From Cognatundibacterium squillarum (GTDB lineage: Bacteria; Pseudomonadota; Gammaproteobacteria; Burkholderiales; Burkholderiaceae_D): DNA of 64,000 nt. The stretch lies in NCBI RefSeq assembly GCF_014652435.1, contig NZ_BMYU01000003.1, positions 1 through 64,000 of the forward strand, written 5' to 3'. Below are positions 18,032 through 27,847 of this stretch, piece after piece. Positions within the stretch are counted from its first letter, which is position 1. Each line of letters starts with the position of its first letter. The notes below the pieces were generated by a model. The model was given only the letters and a program-made list of their open reading frames with translations. It did no database searches and was not told where the DNA came from. The translations under genes were made by a program, and so were the position numbers.

Positions 18032-18922
18032 ATGACATCGACACAACTTATCCCGGCTTCTGACAGCACAGCGCTGACACTGGGTTTCAGTGGCTCGCTC
18101 GGTAATCTGGATGCATACATTTCTGCCGTGAACCGTCTGCCGATGCTGACGCAGGAAGAGGAAATTGATCTGGCAACCCGCCTGCGCGAACAGAATGATC
18201 TCGCGGCGGCACAACAACTGATTTTGTCTCACCTGCGGCTGGTTGTTTCGATTGCCCGCGGCTACCTCGGTTATGGCTTACCGCATGCTGACCTGATTCA
18301 GGAAGGCAATATCGGCCTGATGAAAGCCGTTAAACGCTTTGATCCGACTCAGGGTGTTCGTCTGGTATCGTATGCGATGCACTGGATTAAAGCCGAGATG
18401 CACGAATACATTCTGAAAAACTGGCGACTGGTCAAAGTAGCGACCACCAAAGCGCAACGCAAATTGTTCTTTAATCTGCGCAGCCACAAAGAAGGGCTGG
18501 AAGCGATGTCGCCTAAGCAGATTGATGCTCTGGCGAAGTCTCTGGACGTAAAGCGCGAAGAAGTTATTGAAATGGAAATGCGCTTATCTGGTCATGACAT
18601 CGCGCTGGATGCACCTTCTGATGATGAAGATGAGAAATTCGCACCGATTTCTTATCTGAAAACGGAATCTGAAGAACCGACGCGTGTTATCGAAACACGT
18701 CAGTTCGACCGTCTGCAAAGCGAAGGACTGGAATCCGCACTGTCAAAACTGGACCCGCGTTCACGTCACATTATCGAAGCGCGCTGGCTCAGTAATGATG
18801 ATGGTTCAGGCGCCACATTGCATGAACTGGCAGACGAATACGGTGTTTCAGCGGAACGCATTCGCCAGATCGAAAGTGCAGCACTAAAGAAAATGAAAGG
18901 TACACTCAGCCATTTTGCCTGA
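18032..18922 (+). CDS. rpoH: RNA polymerase heat-shock sigma factor RpoH (sigma32)
   Basis: 296 residues. The ATG at 18032 is preferred because the GGAGG at 18017-18021 is about ten bases upstream; an ATG at 18023 almost touches that site. Region 1.2 starts at LDAYISAVNRLPMLTQEEE, region 2 contains DLIQEGNIGLMKAVKRFDP and RLVSYAMHWIKAEMHEYIL, then the RpoH box (QRKLFFNLRS), and the region 4 helix-turn-helix is LHELADEYGVSAERIRQIE. It directs transcription of chaperone and protease genes. The CIRCE site upstream suggests HrcA also controls it. It is followed by a strong terminator. Confidence 0.97.
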   Translation: MTSTQLIPASDSTALTLGFSGSLGNLDAYISAVNRLPMLTQEEEIDLATRLREQNDLAAAQQLILSHLRLVVSIARGYLGYGLPHADLIQEGNIGLMKAVKRFDPTQGVRLVSYAMHWIKAEMHEYILKNWRLVKVATTKAQRKLFFNLRSHKEGLEAMSPKQIDALAKSLDVKREEVIEMEMRLSGHDIALDAPSDDEDEKFAPISYLKTESEEPTRVIETRQFDRLQSEGLESALSKLDPRSRHIIEARWLSNDDGSGATLHELADEYGVSAERIRQIESAALKKMKGTLSHFA

Positions 18923-18942
18923 GAGCCGGTCGCCGCAAAAAT

Positions 18943-18979
18943 AAAAAAACGCCACTGACAAAGTGGCGTTTTTTATTTT
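18943..18979. terminator. Bidirectional Rho-independent terminator between rpoH and SCO1
   Basis: ACGCCACT pairs with AGTGGCGT around GACAA. T-rich tails on both strands (ttttttatttt rightwards; ttttttta leftwards) fit termination of the convergent rpoH and SCO1 genes. Confidence 0.88.
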
Positions 18980-18998
18980 CATGCATTGCAGCAGCAGA

Positions 18999-19589
18999 TT
19001 ACTTCTGGCTCAGCAAAGTCTGTAAATCCTGCACGATCGGCTCCGGTCCCTGTGCATGACGCAGGAAGAGACGAATACGTCCTTGCTGATCAAAGACATA
19101 GCTGCCTGCTGTGTGATCCAGAGTGTAACTGTCAGGCGTTTTCCCCGGTACTTTCTGGTAGAAAACCTTCAACCCTTTAGCCAGCTTATCAATTTCGCCA
19201 GCATCGCCATACAAACCCAGAAAACGAGAATCAAACGCTGGCACATAGGCATTCAGCAGTGCCTGAGTATCCCGTTGCGGATCCAGTGTCACAAACAAAA
19301 CCTGTACCTGATCCGACTGCGCACCGAGCTTTTGCATCACCGCCGACATTTCGGCCATGGTGGTCGGGCAAACATCAGGGCATTGCGTGTATCCAAAAAA
19401 CATCACGACTAACTTACCCCGAAAATCAGCCAGTGTGCGGTCTTTCCCCTGATGATCTTTCAGCCTGAATTCTGCTGTGTAATCCAGTCCGGTCAAATCC
19501 GTATTATTGAATTTTGCAGTCGGTGGCGAACATGCGGCCAGCAGCAGCAAAGCCAGCCCGGAAATGACATTACGGAAAAAGGTTTTCAT
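18999..19589 (-). CDS. SCO1/SenC copper chaperone lipoprotein
   Basis: 196 residues. Starts with a lipoprotein signal (hydrophobic run ending LLLLAAC, lipid cysteine near 20). The thioredoxin-like fold holds the copper ligands: CPDVCP near 69-74 and the histidine in [15 protein letters not shown] proteins insert copper into the CuA site of oxidase subunit II (coxB at 26.7 kb) or reduce its cysteines. It overlaps the ctaB stop by four bases (ATGA), so it is translationally coupled as the last gene of the oxidase assembly run. Confidence 0.94.
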   Translation of the reverse strand: MKTFFRNVISGLALLLLAACSPPTAKFNNTDLTGLDYTAEFRLKDHQGKDRTLADFRGKLVVMFFGYTQCPDVCPTTMAEMSAVMQKLGAQSDQVQVLFVTLDPQRDTQALLNAYVPAFDSRFLGLYGDAGEIDKLAKGLKVFYQKVPGKTPDSYTLDHTAGSYVFDQQGRIRLFLRHAQGPEPIVQDLQTLLSQK

Positions 19590-20467
19590 TTCAGATAATG
19601 ATCAATCAGCAAAGCCGCAAATAACAGCGACAAATAAATAATCGAATATGCAAATGTCTTACGCGCCAGCAAGTCACTGTAATCCGTGAACATTTTCCAT
19701 GCATACCAAAGGAAAATCAGTCCCAGAATAACTGCGGAAACCAGATAAAACATGCCACTCATTTTCACGGCAAACGGCAACAGACTGGTTGCAAACAAGG
19801 CGATCGTATACAGCAGAATATGGGTCAGCGTCACGCGCGGGCCATGCGTTACCGGCAACATCGGCAATCCTGATTTTGCGTAATCATCACGTCTGTACAT
19901 GGCGAGAGCCCAGAAATGCGGAGGCGTCCAGACGAAAATGATCAGAACCAGCAACCATGCTTCCATTGGTACTTCATTAGCCACCGCTGCCCAGCCAAGG
20001 GCGGGTGGCATTGCACCGGACAAACCGCCGATCACGATATTTTGCGGAGTGTTCGGTTTGAGCAGGATCGTATAAATAATTGCGTAACCGACGAAGGTGA
20101 CAAAGGTCAGCCACATCGTCAGCGGATTCACGAAATTGAAGAGAACCCACATTCCCATGCCACCGATGACACCGGAAAATACCAGAGTTTGTAGCGGGGT
20201 AATTTCTCCCTGTGCAGTGGCACGGCGCGCTGTACGCGCCATGCGGGCATCGATTTCACGTTCAATCAGGCAATTCACGGCAAATGCAGCACCCGCCAGC
20301 AGCCAGATACCAATGGTCGCAGCAATCAGTACACGCCAGTCCGGCAGGCCGGAGGTGGATAAAAACATGCCGATCACGGCACAAAATACCGCGAGCTGCG
20401 TGACACGCGGCTTTGTCAGCGACCAGTACTGGGCTATGCGGTTAGTGGGAAGAGTAAGGGTTGTCAT
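19586..20467 (-). CDS. ctaB: Protohaem IX farnesyltransferase (haem O synthase)
   Basis: 293 residues from the ATG at 20467; a TTG three codons upstream is possible but overlaps ctaA. A UbiA-family polytopic protein with about nine hydrophobic segments and the prenyl-diphosphate motifs [18 protein letters not shown] and [15 protein letters not shown]. It attaches a farnesyl group to haem B, giving haem O, the substrate of CtaA next door. It lies five bases after the ctaA stop and overlaps SCO1 by four bases. Confidence 0.97.
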   Translation of the reverse strand: MTTLTLPTNRIAQYWSLTKPRVTQLAVFCAVIGMFLSTSGLPDWRVLIAATIGIWLLAGAAFAVNCLIEREIDARMARTARRATAQGEITPLQTLVFSGVIGGMGMWVLFNFVNPLTMWLTFVTFVGYAIIYTILLKPNTPQNIVIGGLSGAMPPALGWAAVANEVPMEAWLLVLIIFVWTPPHFWALAMYRRDDYAKSGLPMLPVTHGPRVTLTHILLYTIALFATSLLPFAVKMSGMFYLVSAVILGLIFLWYAWKMFTDYSDLLARKTFAYSIIYLSLLFAALLIDHYLK

Positions 20468-20472
20468 GTTGC

Positions 20473-21552
20473 TCAATGTGCAGCGGCACGACTTGCATGC
20501 CAGATGCGATAGTTTACCATGCTAAGCAATATGACCAGCACCGCAGCCATACCATTATGTAAAACAGCCAGCAATAAAGGCCACGACAACAAGACGGTTG
20601 ATATTCCTATGGCAATTTGCAATATCACAGCGACAATTAAACCGGTCGCCAGCCGCTCAGCACCACTTATTCTGCGTAGTAGCAGCGCCGTGCCCAGCAG
20701 CACTGCCGCAGCGACCCAGGCAAAACTGCGGTGTGCCCAGTGTATCGCCACCAGTGCCTGAAACGTCAGATATTCACCATGCACTGTCTTACCCAGAGGC
20801 CGCCACAAACTGAAGCCATGCTGCCAGTCCATCGCCGGTATCAAGCTACCCTGACATGATGGAAAATCCGGACAAGCCAGTGCTGCGTAATTACTGCTGG
20901 TCCAGCCTCCCAGAGCAATCTGGCAAAATAAAATTATCATTGCCAAAGGTGCCAGCCATCTTAATCCTGAGACTGGCAACTGCCATGGACGCCAGTATTG
21001 CCTGCAGTCATACAACATCCACGAAATGGTTAGCCCGGCCAGCAGCAGCATACCTAATAACAAGTGCGTGGTGACAATGACAGGCTGCAGCCTGAGTGTC
21101 ACTGTCCAGGCGCCAAAGGCGCCCTGCACAAGGATCAGTGCCAGCATTGCCAGATTCCAAGCATACGACGTGCCGCGTCTTCTATATTCATTCCAGGCCA
21201 GCCATAGCTGTGCAATCACCAGAATACCAAGGCTGCCGGCAAGATAGCGGTGAATCATTTCTATCCAGGCTTTGCTGACGGTGACTGGTCCGTGCGGTGC
21301 AAGTGCCTCCGCATCCCGGATCTCTTCGTGCGCCATAAACGGGTTTGATTCTCCGTAGCAACCCGGCCAGTCCGGGCAACCGAGCCCGGAATCGGTCAGG
21401 CGCGTAAATGCACCGAACATAATCAGTTCAAACGTCAGTGCTACGGTGACCGTCAGCAATTTGCGTCTTCTGTCCGGTACCCGCGAGAAAAAAATCACTG
21501 CCAGGGGCAAACAGGCAACCGCCAGAAAAATCAGTCCCAGTTCTACAATCAT
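20473..21552 (-). CDS. ctaA: Haem A synthase (Cox15/CtaA)
   Basis: 359 residues, eight hydrophobic segments. Family landmarks are visible: [21 protein letters not shown] near the N-terminus, [12 protein letters not shown] with a haem-ligand histidine, TTHLLLGM, and in the second half [11 protein letters not shown] and [10 protein letters not shown], again with histidines. It oxidises haem O to haem A for the aa3 oxidase. It sits two bases after the upstream thioredoxin-like gene, in an operon with SURF1 and ctaB. Confidence 0.95.
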   Translation of the reverse strand: MIVELGLIFLAVACLPLAVIFFSRVPDRRRKLLTVTVALTFELIMFGAFTRLTDSGLGCPDWPGCYGESNPFMAHEEIRDAEALAPHGPVTVSKAWIEMIHRYLAGSLGILVIAQLWLAWNEYRRRGTSYAWNLAMLALILVQGAFGAWTVTLRLQPVIVTTHLLLGMLLLAGLTISWMLYDCRQYWRPWQLPVSGLRWLAPLAMIILFCQIALGGWTSSNYAALACPDFPSCQGSLIPAMDWQHGFSLWRPLGKTVHGEYLTFQALVAIHWAHRSFAWVAAAVLLGTALLLRRISGAERLATGLIVAVILQIAIGISTVLLSWPLLLAVLHNGMAAVLVILLSMVNYRIWHASRAAAH

Positions 21553-21554
21553 GC

Positions 21555-22193
21555 CTAACCTATACCAGAAGCTTTTAATAATTTACTCAAATCTTTTTTG
21601 ATCTTTACCGTATCAGCGCCCAGTGGATACCGCATCACCAGATTGCCAAGCGGATCCATCAGATACCAGTACATCACCGGCGTTTTTCCTGCCTCAACCG
21701 GCAACCACTGATGCAGCGGTGCTGCCTCCGCACGCAACACGTGCATACCTGCGACAGCCTGTAATTGCACAGCTGGTGGCTGATACTGGTCTGTAATCAG
21801 CCAGATACGCTCAATGCGGCTTTGTTCCTTACCCTGCATTAAGCGTAACTGCCTTATCTGATACAAGGTCTCTTCACACACGCGGGTACAGGGAGCATCC
21901 GTCACCATCAGCATGCGCCATTTACCCTGAGTATCCTGAATTTGTGCCGGCGCATTATTTTCCACACGGGACAGCATCATAGCAGGCACTGGAAAAAGGC
22001 GCGGATCAAGCAAAGTACCGTAATTCGTACGACCTTCGGGTTTGATCCAGTAATACGACAAATAAGAGAGAATCACCGGTGCTGCGCAGACTGCAATCAC
22101 CAGAAATAATGTCAGTCGGGAGCGGCCGGAAGCCGGTTTTATCGCACCTGCTTCATTCGCTGCCGGATTTCCTGTGCTGAATTGTGGAGTCAT
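21555..22193 (-). CDS. Membrane-anchored thioredoxin-like protein (oxidase assembly)
   Basis: 212 residues from the ATG at 22193, overlapping the SURF1 end by 41 bases; an in-frame TTG at 22217 is less likely. One membrane segment (about 30-50) is followed by a periplasmic thioredoxin-like domain with the SCO-like cysteine pair APCTRVCEETLYQIRQL. Unlike SCO1 the second half lacks the D-H-x-x-x copper histidine (GKTPVMYWYLMDPLGNLVMRY occupies that place). Context within SURF1-ctaA-ctaB says it serves oxidase assembly, perhaps as a thiol reductant for CuA; that role is inference. Confidence 0.7.
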   Translation of the reverse strand: MTPQFSTGNPAANEAGAIKPASGRSRLTLFLVIAVCAAPVILSYLSYYWIKPEGRTNYGTLLDPRLFPVPAMMLSRVENNAPAQIQDTQGKWRMLMVTDAPCTRVCEETLYQIRQLRLMQGKEQSRIERIWLITDQYQPPAVQLQAVAGMHVLRAEAAPLHQWLPVEAGKTPVMYWYLMDPLGNLVMRYPLGADTVKIKKDLSKLLKASGIG

Positions 22194-22893
22194 GAATTCG
22201 GATCGTAAAGATAGCAAAAAAAATCAAAGACAAGGCACTTAATGCCAGCCACTGCCATGCATAAGCACGGTTCCGCTCAGCACCATTCCCGACACTACTC
22301 CAGTGCAGCTGCAATCCCGCTGATGGTTCGCTGGTTTGCTGCAGTACCCATGGCAACACTGGCAGACCACTGGCTTGCCGGAATGTTGCGGTATCAAGAT
22401 TTTGTAAAAGAGCTCCTTGCGTAACCGCTGGTGCCTCCCCCAATTGCAGAACACGGTCTAACTGATGCCTGACAAAACCACTGACCCGGACAAGCCCTGC
22501 GGGAGCAGGCGGTATTGTCACGTGCAAACGATCCTTCGGATCACGCGCCTGCCATCCGCGCGCAATCAGCAAAACGTTACCGGATAGTTTCAAACGCATG
22601 GGCATCAGCACGATCCGGCCTGAAATCCCTGCCAGCGGACGATTATCCAGATATACCGTCCACTCCGGTAGCCATTCGCCCTCAGCAAATACCGGTGTGT
22701 AATCCTCTGGCATTGAAAGCCCGAAACTGACTGCATCTGTTGCTGTCTGAGCCTGACGCAGCTGTAACTGACGCGCCTGTTCTTCACGCATATTTGCTTT
22801 ACTCCATTGCCACCTTGCCAGTGAGAGGCCGAGCAACAACAGAGTGAGACAAATCAGTGCGGGAATGATTCGGAATCGGAAAGAGATACGCAT
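22153..22893 (-). CDS. SURF1 family cytochrome oxidase assembly protein
   Basis: 246 residues from the ATG at 22893. Membrane segments at both ends (about 8-26 and 215-235) flank a periplasmic domain containing LGLSLARWQWSKANMRE and VYLDNRPLAGISGRIVLMPM, then ILIARGWQ-type residues, all marks of SURF1. It helps haem A insertion into subunit I. It is the first gene of the leftward assembly run (SURF1, thioredoxin-like, ctaA, ctaB, SCO1), whose promoter should lie in the 50 bases before the divergent twin-membrane gene. Confidence 0.9.
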   Translation of the reverse strand: MRISFRFRIIPALICLTLLLLGLSLARWQWSKANMREEQARQLQLRQAQTATDAVSFGLSMPEDYTPVFAEGEWLPEWTVYLDNRPLAGISGRIVLMPMRLKLSGNVLLIARGWQARDPKDRLHVTIPPAPAGLVRVSGFVRHQLDRVLQLGEAPAVTQGALLQNLDTATFRQASGLPVLPWVLQQTSEPSAGLQLHWSSVGNGAERNRAYAWQWLALSALSLIFFAIFTIRIHDSTIQHRKSGSE

Positions 22894-22943
22894 TCGGAGA
22901 TACAATCGGTTTGCCTGTTCAATAACAGCTTACCGGAGTTTGG

Positions 22944-23144
22944 ATGAAAATTCTGATCGCGATTGCGTTTTTGTGCATTATCGGCAGTCTGGCCTCAGCG
23001 CTGATGTTTATGATGAAAGATAAAGGTCAGACGAACCGCACTGTCAGTGCGCTGGCATTGCGTGTCGGCTTCTCAATAATTTTATTTATCTGCATACTGA
23101 TTGCAGCGAAACTTGGCTGGATACAGCCTACAGGACTGCGCTGA
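22944..23144 (+). CDS. Twin transmembrane protein (DUF2909)
   Basis: 66 residues, two hydrophobic helices (about 3-24 and 39-59) joined by a short polar loop MKDKGQTNRT. This fits the small DUF2909/twin-transmembrane family that sits beside cytochrome oxidase assembly genes in betaproteobacteria. It is on the plus strand, opposite to the genes on both sides, with its stop 43 bases from the cox3 stop. A role in oxidase assembly is inferred from neighbourhood only. Confidence 0.8.
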   Translation: MKILIAIAFLCIIGSLASALMFMMKDKGQTNRTVSALALRVGFSIILFICILIAAKLGWIQPTGLR

Positions 23145-23145
23145 A

Positions 23146-23173
23146 TCAGGCACTGCGAACAGGCAGTGCCTGA
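23146..23173. terminator. Hairpin between convergent DUF2909 and cox3 genes
   Basis: TCAGGCACTGC (23146-23156) pairs with GCAGTGCCTGA (23163-23173). It has no T run on either side, so it is only a possible terminator or transcript-end stabiliser between two convergent stops. Confidence 0.4.
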
Positions 23174-23187
23174 ATTCTCTGTCTGAA

Positions 23188-24048
23188 TTACATCCAGTAA
23201 ACCACGATATACAAGCCCAGCCAGACCACATCGACAAAGTGCCAGTACCACGCAGCCCCCTCAAAAGCAAAATGCTGCTCAGGCGTGAAATGGCCTTTCA
23301 TTACGCGGAACCAGACGACACCCAGCATAATTGCACCAAGCGTCACATGAAATCCGTGGAATCCGGTCAGCATAAAGAATGTTGAGCCGTAAATACCCGA
23401 TGTCAGTTTCAGATTCAGCTCATGATATGCGTGAATGTATTCATAAGCCTGGAAACCGATAAATACTGCACCGAGTGCAATCGTCGCAAATAACCAGAAT
23501 GCTGTTTTTCCACGCTGACCGGCACGTAAAGCATGATGCGAAATCGTCAGCGTCACGCCGGAAGTCAGCAGTAAAGCGGTATTAATCGTGGGAATCGGGA
23601 AAGGCCCCATGGTGGTGAATGCATCCACAGTTCCTGCTGGCCCGGCATTGCCCCACTGCCCAGAAAAGTCCGGCCACAGTAACTTATGATCAATATCAGC
23701 AAGCCACGGCATACTGATACTGCGCGCATAAAACAATGCCCCGAAAAAAGCTGCGAAAAACATCACTTCAGAAAAAATAAACCAGCTCATGCTCCAGCGA
23801 TAAGACACATCAATACGTGCGCTGTACTTACCGGATTCAGATTCTGAAATCGCATCGCCAAACCAGTTATACATCACAATAACTGTCAGCATGACGCCCG
23901 CGATATTCACATAGCTGCCCCAGGAAACATGATTCACCCAGGCAGACGCACCTATCATCGTCAGCAATAAAGACAGCCCCGCCAGCACTGGCCATCGCGA
24001 TGGTCCGGGAACAAAGTAATAAGGGGCATTAGAACGTGAAGCACTCAT
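23188..24048 (-). CDS. ctaE: Cytochrome c oxidase subunit III
   Basis: 286 residues from the ATG at 24048 with AGGGAG upstream. Seven hydrophobic segments are visible. WFIFSEVMFFAAFFGALFYAR and FHGFHVTLGAIMLGVVW, then FEGAAWYWHFVDVVWLGLYIVVYW at the end are hallmark stretches of subunit III, with the conserved glutamates. It binds lipids that stabilise proton uptake in subunit I. It is the last gene of the leftward coxB-ctaD-cox11-DUF2970-cox3 run. Confidence 0.97.
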   Translation of the reverse strand: MSASRSNAPYYFVPGPSRWPVLAGLSLLLTMIGASAWVNHVSWGSYVNIAGVMLTVIVMYNWFGDAISESESGKYSARIDVSYRWSMSWFIFSEVMFFAAFFGALFYARSISMPWLADIDHKLLWPDFSGQWGNAGPAGTVDAFTTMGPFPIPTINTALLLTSGVTLTISHHALRAGQRGKTAFWLFATIALGAVFIGFQAYEYIHAYHELNLKLTSGIYGSTFFMLTGFHGFHVTLGAIMLGVVWFRVMKGHFTPEQHFAFEGAAWYWHFVDVVWLGLYIVVYWM

Positions 24049-24099
24049 GGTTAGTCTCCCTGATTGCACATCTTAAAATCGATTTTTTATGAACAGTTT

Positions 24100-24315
24100 T
24101 CATTTCTGTACAACTAAATGAACGATCCAGATCAGCGTCAGCACAAACACCGCCGCTGCGATCAGTCCTGCAAGAATGACATGCACCGGATTCAGTTTTG
24201 CTGCGTCCGATTCATAATCGCCCTTCTTACGAATTCCCAGGAATGACCATAAAACAGCCTTGATTGTGGTGCCAAACGAAAGCTTGCGCTGGCTGGCTGA
24301 CTTCAGGTCACTCAT
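24100..24315 (-). CDS. DUF2970 small membrane protein
   Basis: 71 residues. A cytoplasmic basic N-terminus with LWSFLGIRKKGDYESDAAKLNPVHVI (shown as seen, typical of DUF2970) is followed by one membrane helix (about 47-68). It overlaps the cox11 end by four bases (ATGA), so it is translated as part of the oxidase operon. Family members are regularly found here in betaproteobacteria. Their function is not established. Confidence 0.82.
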   Translation of the reverse strand: MSDLKSASQRKLSFGTTIKAVLWSFLGIRKKGDYESDAAKLNPVHVILAGLIAAAVFVLTLIWIVHLVVQK

Positions 24316-24896
24316 GATTTATCTGCTCCTGATGCCGCAGCCGTTTTTGTTTTTCCACCGATATCAAAAAATGTGTAAGACAGCGTAATCGTTTTCACAT
24401 CTTTCGGAATTGCCGGATCTATAAAAAACACGACCGGCATTTGCCTCGCTTCTTTTGGTCCCAGCGTTTGCTGCTGAAAACAAAAGCACTCCATTTTTTT
24501 AAAAAACTGACCTGCCTGCTGTGGTGCATAACTGGGAATCGCTTGAGCATCCATCTGATATGGCTGCTGATTGACTACTTCGTACACAATCTGGTGCATT
24601 TCACCCGGATGCACTTTCATGGACGATTGCACCGGACGAAAACGCCATGGTCCCTGCGTATTAGCATCAAACTCCACCAGAATTTCACGACTGCGGTCAA
24701 TCTGAGAGTTACTCAGTTCTTTCGCAGAAATATCTTTCGGTGTCAGCAGGTTAATACCGGTCACCTCACAAATTGCTCTATATACAGGCACCAGTGCATA
24801 GCCAAAACCAAACATCAGCACTGCGATGACGAGTAACTTCCCCATCATCGTCCGATTTAGTTTCTGTAATAAGGATTTGTCAGATGGATCAGACAT
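24312..24896 (-). CDS. ctaG: Cytochrome c oxidase assembly protein CtaG/Cox11
   Basis: 194 residues. One N-terminal membrane anchor (about 20-40) with a periplasmic beta-sandwich. The copper-binding motif CFCFQQQTL is present (residues near 137-145), as is YRAICEVTGINLLT near the membrane, the family's third cysteine. It delivers copper to CuB in subunit I. It starts six bases after the stop of the 35-residue small protein and overlaps DUF2970. Confidence 0.96.
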   Translation of the reverse strand: MSDPSDKSLLQKLNRTMMGKLLVIAVLMFGFGYALVPVYRAICEVTGINLLTPKDISAKELSNSQIDRSREILVEFDANTQGPWRFRPVQSSMKVHPGEMHQIVYEVVNQQPYQMDAQAIPSYAPQQAGQFFKKMECFCFQQQTLGPKEARQMPVVFFIDPAIPKDVKTITLSYTFFDIGGKTKTAAASGADKS

Positions 24897-24902
24897 ACGT
24901 AC

Positions 24903-25010
24903 TCAGCGCAAAAACTGCTTAATCACAACACCGGCAAAAAAAATCAGTACGAGCACTCCCAGCATCATCGCTGTACGCCGGTTCTTTTGCTGTAAATGTT
25001 TCGCGTCCAT
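24903..25010 (-). CDS. Cytochrome oxidase small assembly protein (35 residues)
   Basis: A 35-residue reading frame between ctaD and cox11. It begins MDAKHLQQKNRRTAMM, continues as one hydrophobic helix (LGVLVLIFFAGVVIKQFL) and ends with arginine. AGGAG stands eight bases before the ATG. It lies 45 bases after the ctaD stop and six before the cox11 start on the same strand. It matches the tiny cytochrome oxidase small assembly protein described by annotation families at this place in betaproteobacteria. Its action is inferred from location. Confidence 0.82.
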   Translation of the reverse strand: MDAKHLQQKNRRTAMMLGVLVLIFFAGVVIKQFLR

Positions 25011-25055
25011 CAGATACTCCTGCGAGAACCAGCCCCGACCGGGGCCGGACGTGGA

Positions 25056-26651
25056 TTAACGGAACTCAGGCGGCTCTTCAAACGTATGGAACGGTGCAGG
25101 GCTTGGTACCGTCCACTCCAGTCCCTCTGCGCCTTCCCATGGTTTGGCCGGTGCGGGCTTACCGCCACGAATTGCAGGGAATACCACGAACAAAAGGAAA
25201 TACACCTGCATGAGACCAAAGCCGAATGCACCGACCGTTGCGACCACATTCCAGTCAGTGAATTGCGCAGGATAATCAGCGTAACGGCGTGGCATACCTG
25301 CCAGCCCCAGAAAATGCATAGGGAAGAACGTGATATTGAACGTGATCAGCGAACCCCAGAAGTGCACTTTTCCGCGGAATTCGTTGTACATGAAACCTGT
25401 CCATTTCGGTCCCCAGTAATAGAAACCGGCAAACAGACTGAACAGTGATCCCGCCACCAGCACATAGTGGAAATGGGCGACGACGTAATACGTGTCCTGC
25501 AACTGAATATCAATCGGTGTTACCGCGAGAATCAGTCCGGTAAATCCGCCCATGGTGAACACGAAGATAAAACCGACAGCGAACAGCATCGGCGTTTCAA
25601 AGGTCATAGACCCTTTCCACATGGTGGCGACCCAGTTGAACACTTTGACGCCGGTCGGCACCGAGATCAGCATGGTGGCATACATGAAGAACAACTGTGC
25701 CGTCACCGGCATACCGGTTGTGAACATATGATGTGCCCAGACGATAAACGACAGAATCGCAATCGATGCTGTTGCATATACCATCGATGCATAGCCAAAC
25801 AATGGCTTACGGGCAAAGGCAGGCACAATCTGAGAGATAATGCCGAACGCAGGCAAAATCATAATATACACTTCAGGATGTCCGAAGAACCAGAAGATGT
25901 GCTGATACATCACCGGGTCGCCGCCACCTGCTGCATTAAAGAAAGAAGTACCGAAGTGACGGTCAGTCAGCGTCATCGTGATCGCACCAGCCAGTACCGG
26001 CATAACCGCGATCAGTAAGTACGCGGTGATCAGCCAGGTCCAGCAAAACATCGGCATTTTCATCAGTGTCATACCCGGAGCACGCATATTCAGAATGGTG
26101 GTGATGATATTAATCGACCCCATAATCGACGATGCACCCATGATGTGGACGGCAAAAATTGCCATATCCATCCCCGGCCCCATCTGTGTGGACAGTGGTG
26201 CGTACAGAGTCCAGCCGGCAGCAGTTGCACCACCCGGAACAAAGAAAGAAGACACCAGCAAAATGGCGGCAGGCGGCATCAGCCAGAATGAAAAGTTATT
26301 CATCCGCGCAAAAGCCATATCGGATGCACCTATCTGCAATGGAATCATCCAGTTTGCAAAGCCAACAAACGCAGGCATGATCGCGCCGAACACCATAATC
26401 AGTCCATGCATGGTGGTCAGCTGATTGAATAACTCCGGCTGCACGACCTGCAAACCGGGCTGAAACAATTCAGCGCGAATCAGCAGGGCCAGCACACCGC
26501 CGGACAGCAACATCGTGAATGAAAACCATAAATACAAAGAGCCAATGTCTTTATGGTTAGTGGCAAACAGCCAGCGACGCCAGCCGTGAGGATGATCGTG
26601 CGCGTGGTCATGCGCATGATCGTGGGAGTGCGGTACAGTCGTGGAACTCAT
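25056..26651 (-). CDS. ctaD: Cytochrome c oxidase subunit I (aa3 type)
   Basis: 531 residues, twelve membrane segments. The N-terminus has a histidine/aspartate-rich lead ([17 protein letters not shown]), unusual but harmless. Core landmarks: [16 protein letters not shown] (haem a ligand), [20 protein letters not shown] with the cross-linked CuB histidine and tyrosine, [10 protein letters not shown] (CuB histidines) and [15 protein letters not shown] (haem ligands). It holds haem a and the a3-CuB centre. GGAGAG precedes the ATG. It is the second gene after coxB, 23 bases downstream. Confidence 0.98.
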   Translation of the reverse strand: MSSTTVPHSHDHAHDHAHDHPHGWRRWLFATNHKDIGSLYLWFSFTMLLSGGVLALLIRAELFQPGLQVVQPELFNQLTTMHGLIMVFGAIMPAFVGFANWMIPLQIGASDMAFARMNNFSFWLMPPAAILLVSSFFVPGGATAAGWTLYAPLSTQMGPGMDMAIFAVHIMGASSIMGSINIITTILNMRAPGMTLMKMPMFCWTWLITAYLLIAVMPVLAGAITMTLTDRHFGTSFFNAAGGGDPVMYQHIFWFFGHPEVYIMILPAFGIISQIVPAFARKPLFGYASMVYATASIAILSFIVWAHHMFTTGMPVTAQLFFMYATMLISVPTGVKVFNWVATMWKGSMTFETPMLFAVGFIFVFTMGGFTGLILAVTPIDIQLQDTYYVVAHFHYVLVAGSLFSLFAGFYYWGPKWTGFMYNEFRGKVHFWGSLITFNITFFPMHFLGLAGMPRRYADYPAQFTDWNVVATVGAFGFGLMQVYFLLFVVFPAIRGGKPAPAKPWEGAEGLEWTVPSPAPFHTFEEPPEFR

Positions 26652-26674
26652 CGTGTCTCTCCGGCGAATCTGAA

Positions 26675-27847
26675 TTATTTACGTGCAGCCAGCACTTCGG
26701 CAGGCTGAACCAGATTTTCTGCAGCTTTGTTTGACCAGCTGTTGCGTGTATAGGTAATCACAGCTGCAATTTCTGTATCAGACAATGTCGACTTCCAGGC
26801 TGGCATCGCATTTTTACCATTCAGCAAAATACCGATCTGCGCTGCTTTAGGCCCCGTAACAACCGCAGAGCCTTCCAGTGCAGGGAACGCCCCCGGAATA
26901 CCTTTGCCGGTCGCCTGATGGCAGGCCACGCAGTTTGCGGCATACACTTTTTCACCACGCTGTTTCAACTCATCCAGTGTCCAGACTTTGGCCGGATCAT
27001 CCGCTTTCGCTGCCATTTCCTTTTTCTTAGTGGCGACCCAGTTCTTGTATTCCTCTTCAGTGACCACATTCACAACAATCGGCATGAATGCATGCTCTTT
27101 GCCGCACAATTCCACGCACTGGCCACGATAGACACCGGTCTTCTCTGCTTTAAACCATGTGTCACGTACATAACCGGGAATTGCATCCTGCTTTACGCCG
27201 AATGCCGGAATCGTCCATGAATGAATCACATCATTTGCAGTGGTGATCAGGCGTACTTTTTTATTGACTGGAACAACAACCGGGTTATCCACTTCCAGCA
27301 GATAATTATCAGTACGGGCTTCTGTAGGAAGAACGCCCGGGGCACCGATCTGGGTACGCGGCGTCGCCAGTGTGGACAGGAAAGAAATACCCTCGCCCTC
27401 ACCTTTCAGATAGTCATAACCCCACTTCCATTGCATCCCCGTTACCTTGATCGTCAGGTCGGGACTGGAAGTATCTTTCATCGCAACTACGGTTTTAGTG
27501 GCAGGCAGCGCCATCAGAATCACAATGATGAAAGGGACGACTGTCCAGGCAATTTCTACGCTGGTGGATTCGTGAAAAGTGGCCGCTTTATGCCCGACCG
27601 ATTTACGGTGAGCGATGATGGAATAGAACATGACACCGAAGACAATTACGAAAATTGTCAGGCAGATGCCAAGCATTAAGTTGTGCAAAGAGTAGATATC
27701 CTCTGCGATTTTTGTCACCGGCGCCTGCAGATTGAGCTGACGTATTGCAGGGCCGCCCTGACTGTCTCCGGTCGCCAAGGCAGGCAGACTGGTCGCAAGC
27801 ACAGCAGCGCCCAGCAAGAACGACTGACATCGTTTTGCACTGATCAT
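26675..27847 (-). CDS. coxB: Cytochrome c oxidase subunit II fused to cytochrome c
   Basis: 390 residues. A signal peptide ends at LPALATGD; two membrane segments follow (about 55-80 and 100-120). The cupredoxin domain carries the CuA ligands in [16 protein letters not shown] and [14 protein letters not shown]. The C-terminal third (about 285-380) is a class I cytochrome c with CVACHQATG and a distal methionine in NAMPAW, making this a caa3-like fused subunit II. It is the promoter-proximal gene of the oxidase operon. Confidence 0.96.
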   Translation of the reverse strand: MISAKRCQSFLLGAAVLATSLPALATGDSQGGPAIRQLNLQAPVTKIAEDIYSLHNLMLGICLTIFVIVFGVMFYSIIAHRKSVGHKAATFHESTSVEIAWTVVPFIIVILMALPATKTVVAMKDTSSPDLTIKVTGMQWKWGYDYLKGEGEGISFLSTLATPRTQIGAPGVLPTEARTDNYLLEVDNPVVVPVNKKVRLITTANDVIHSWTIPAFGVKQDAIPGYVRDTWFKAEKTGVYRGQCVELCGKEHAFMPIVVNVVTEEEYKNWVATKKKEMAAKADDPAKVWTLDELKQRGEKVYAANCVACHQATGKGIPGAFPALEGSAVVTGPKAAQIGILLNGKNAMPAWKSTLSDTEIAAVITYTRNSWSNKAAENLVQPAEVLAARK

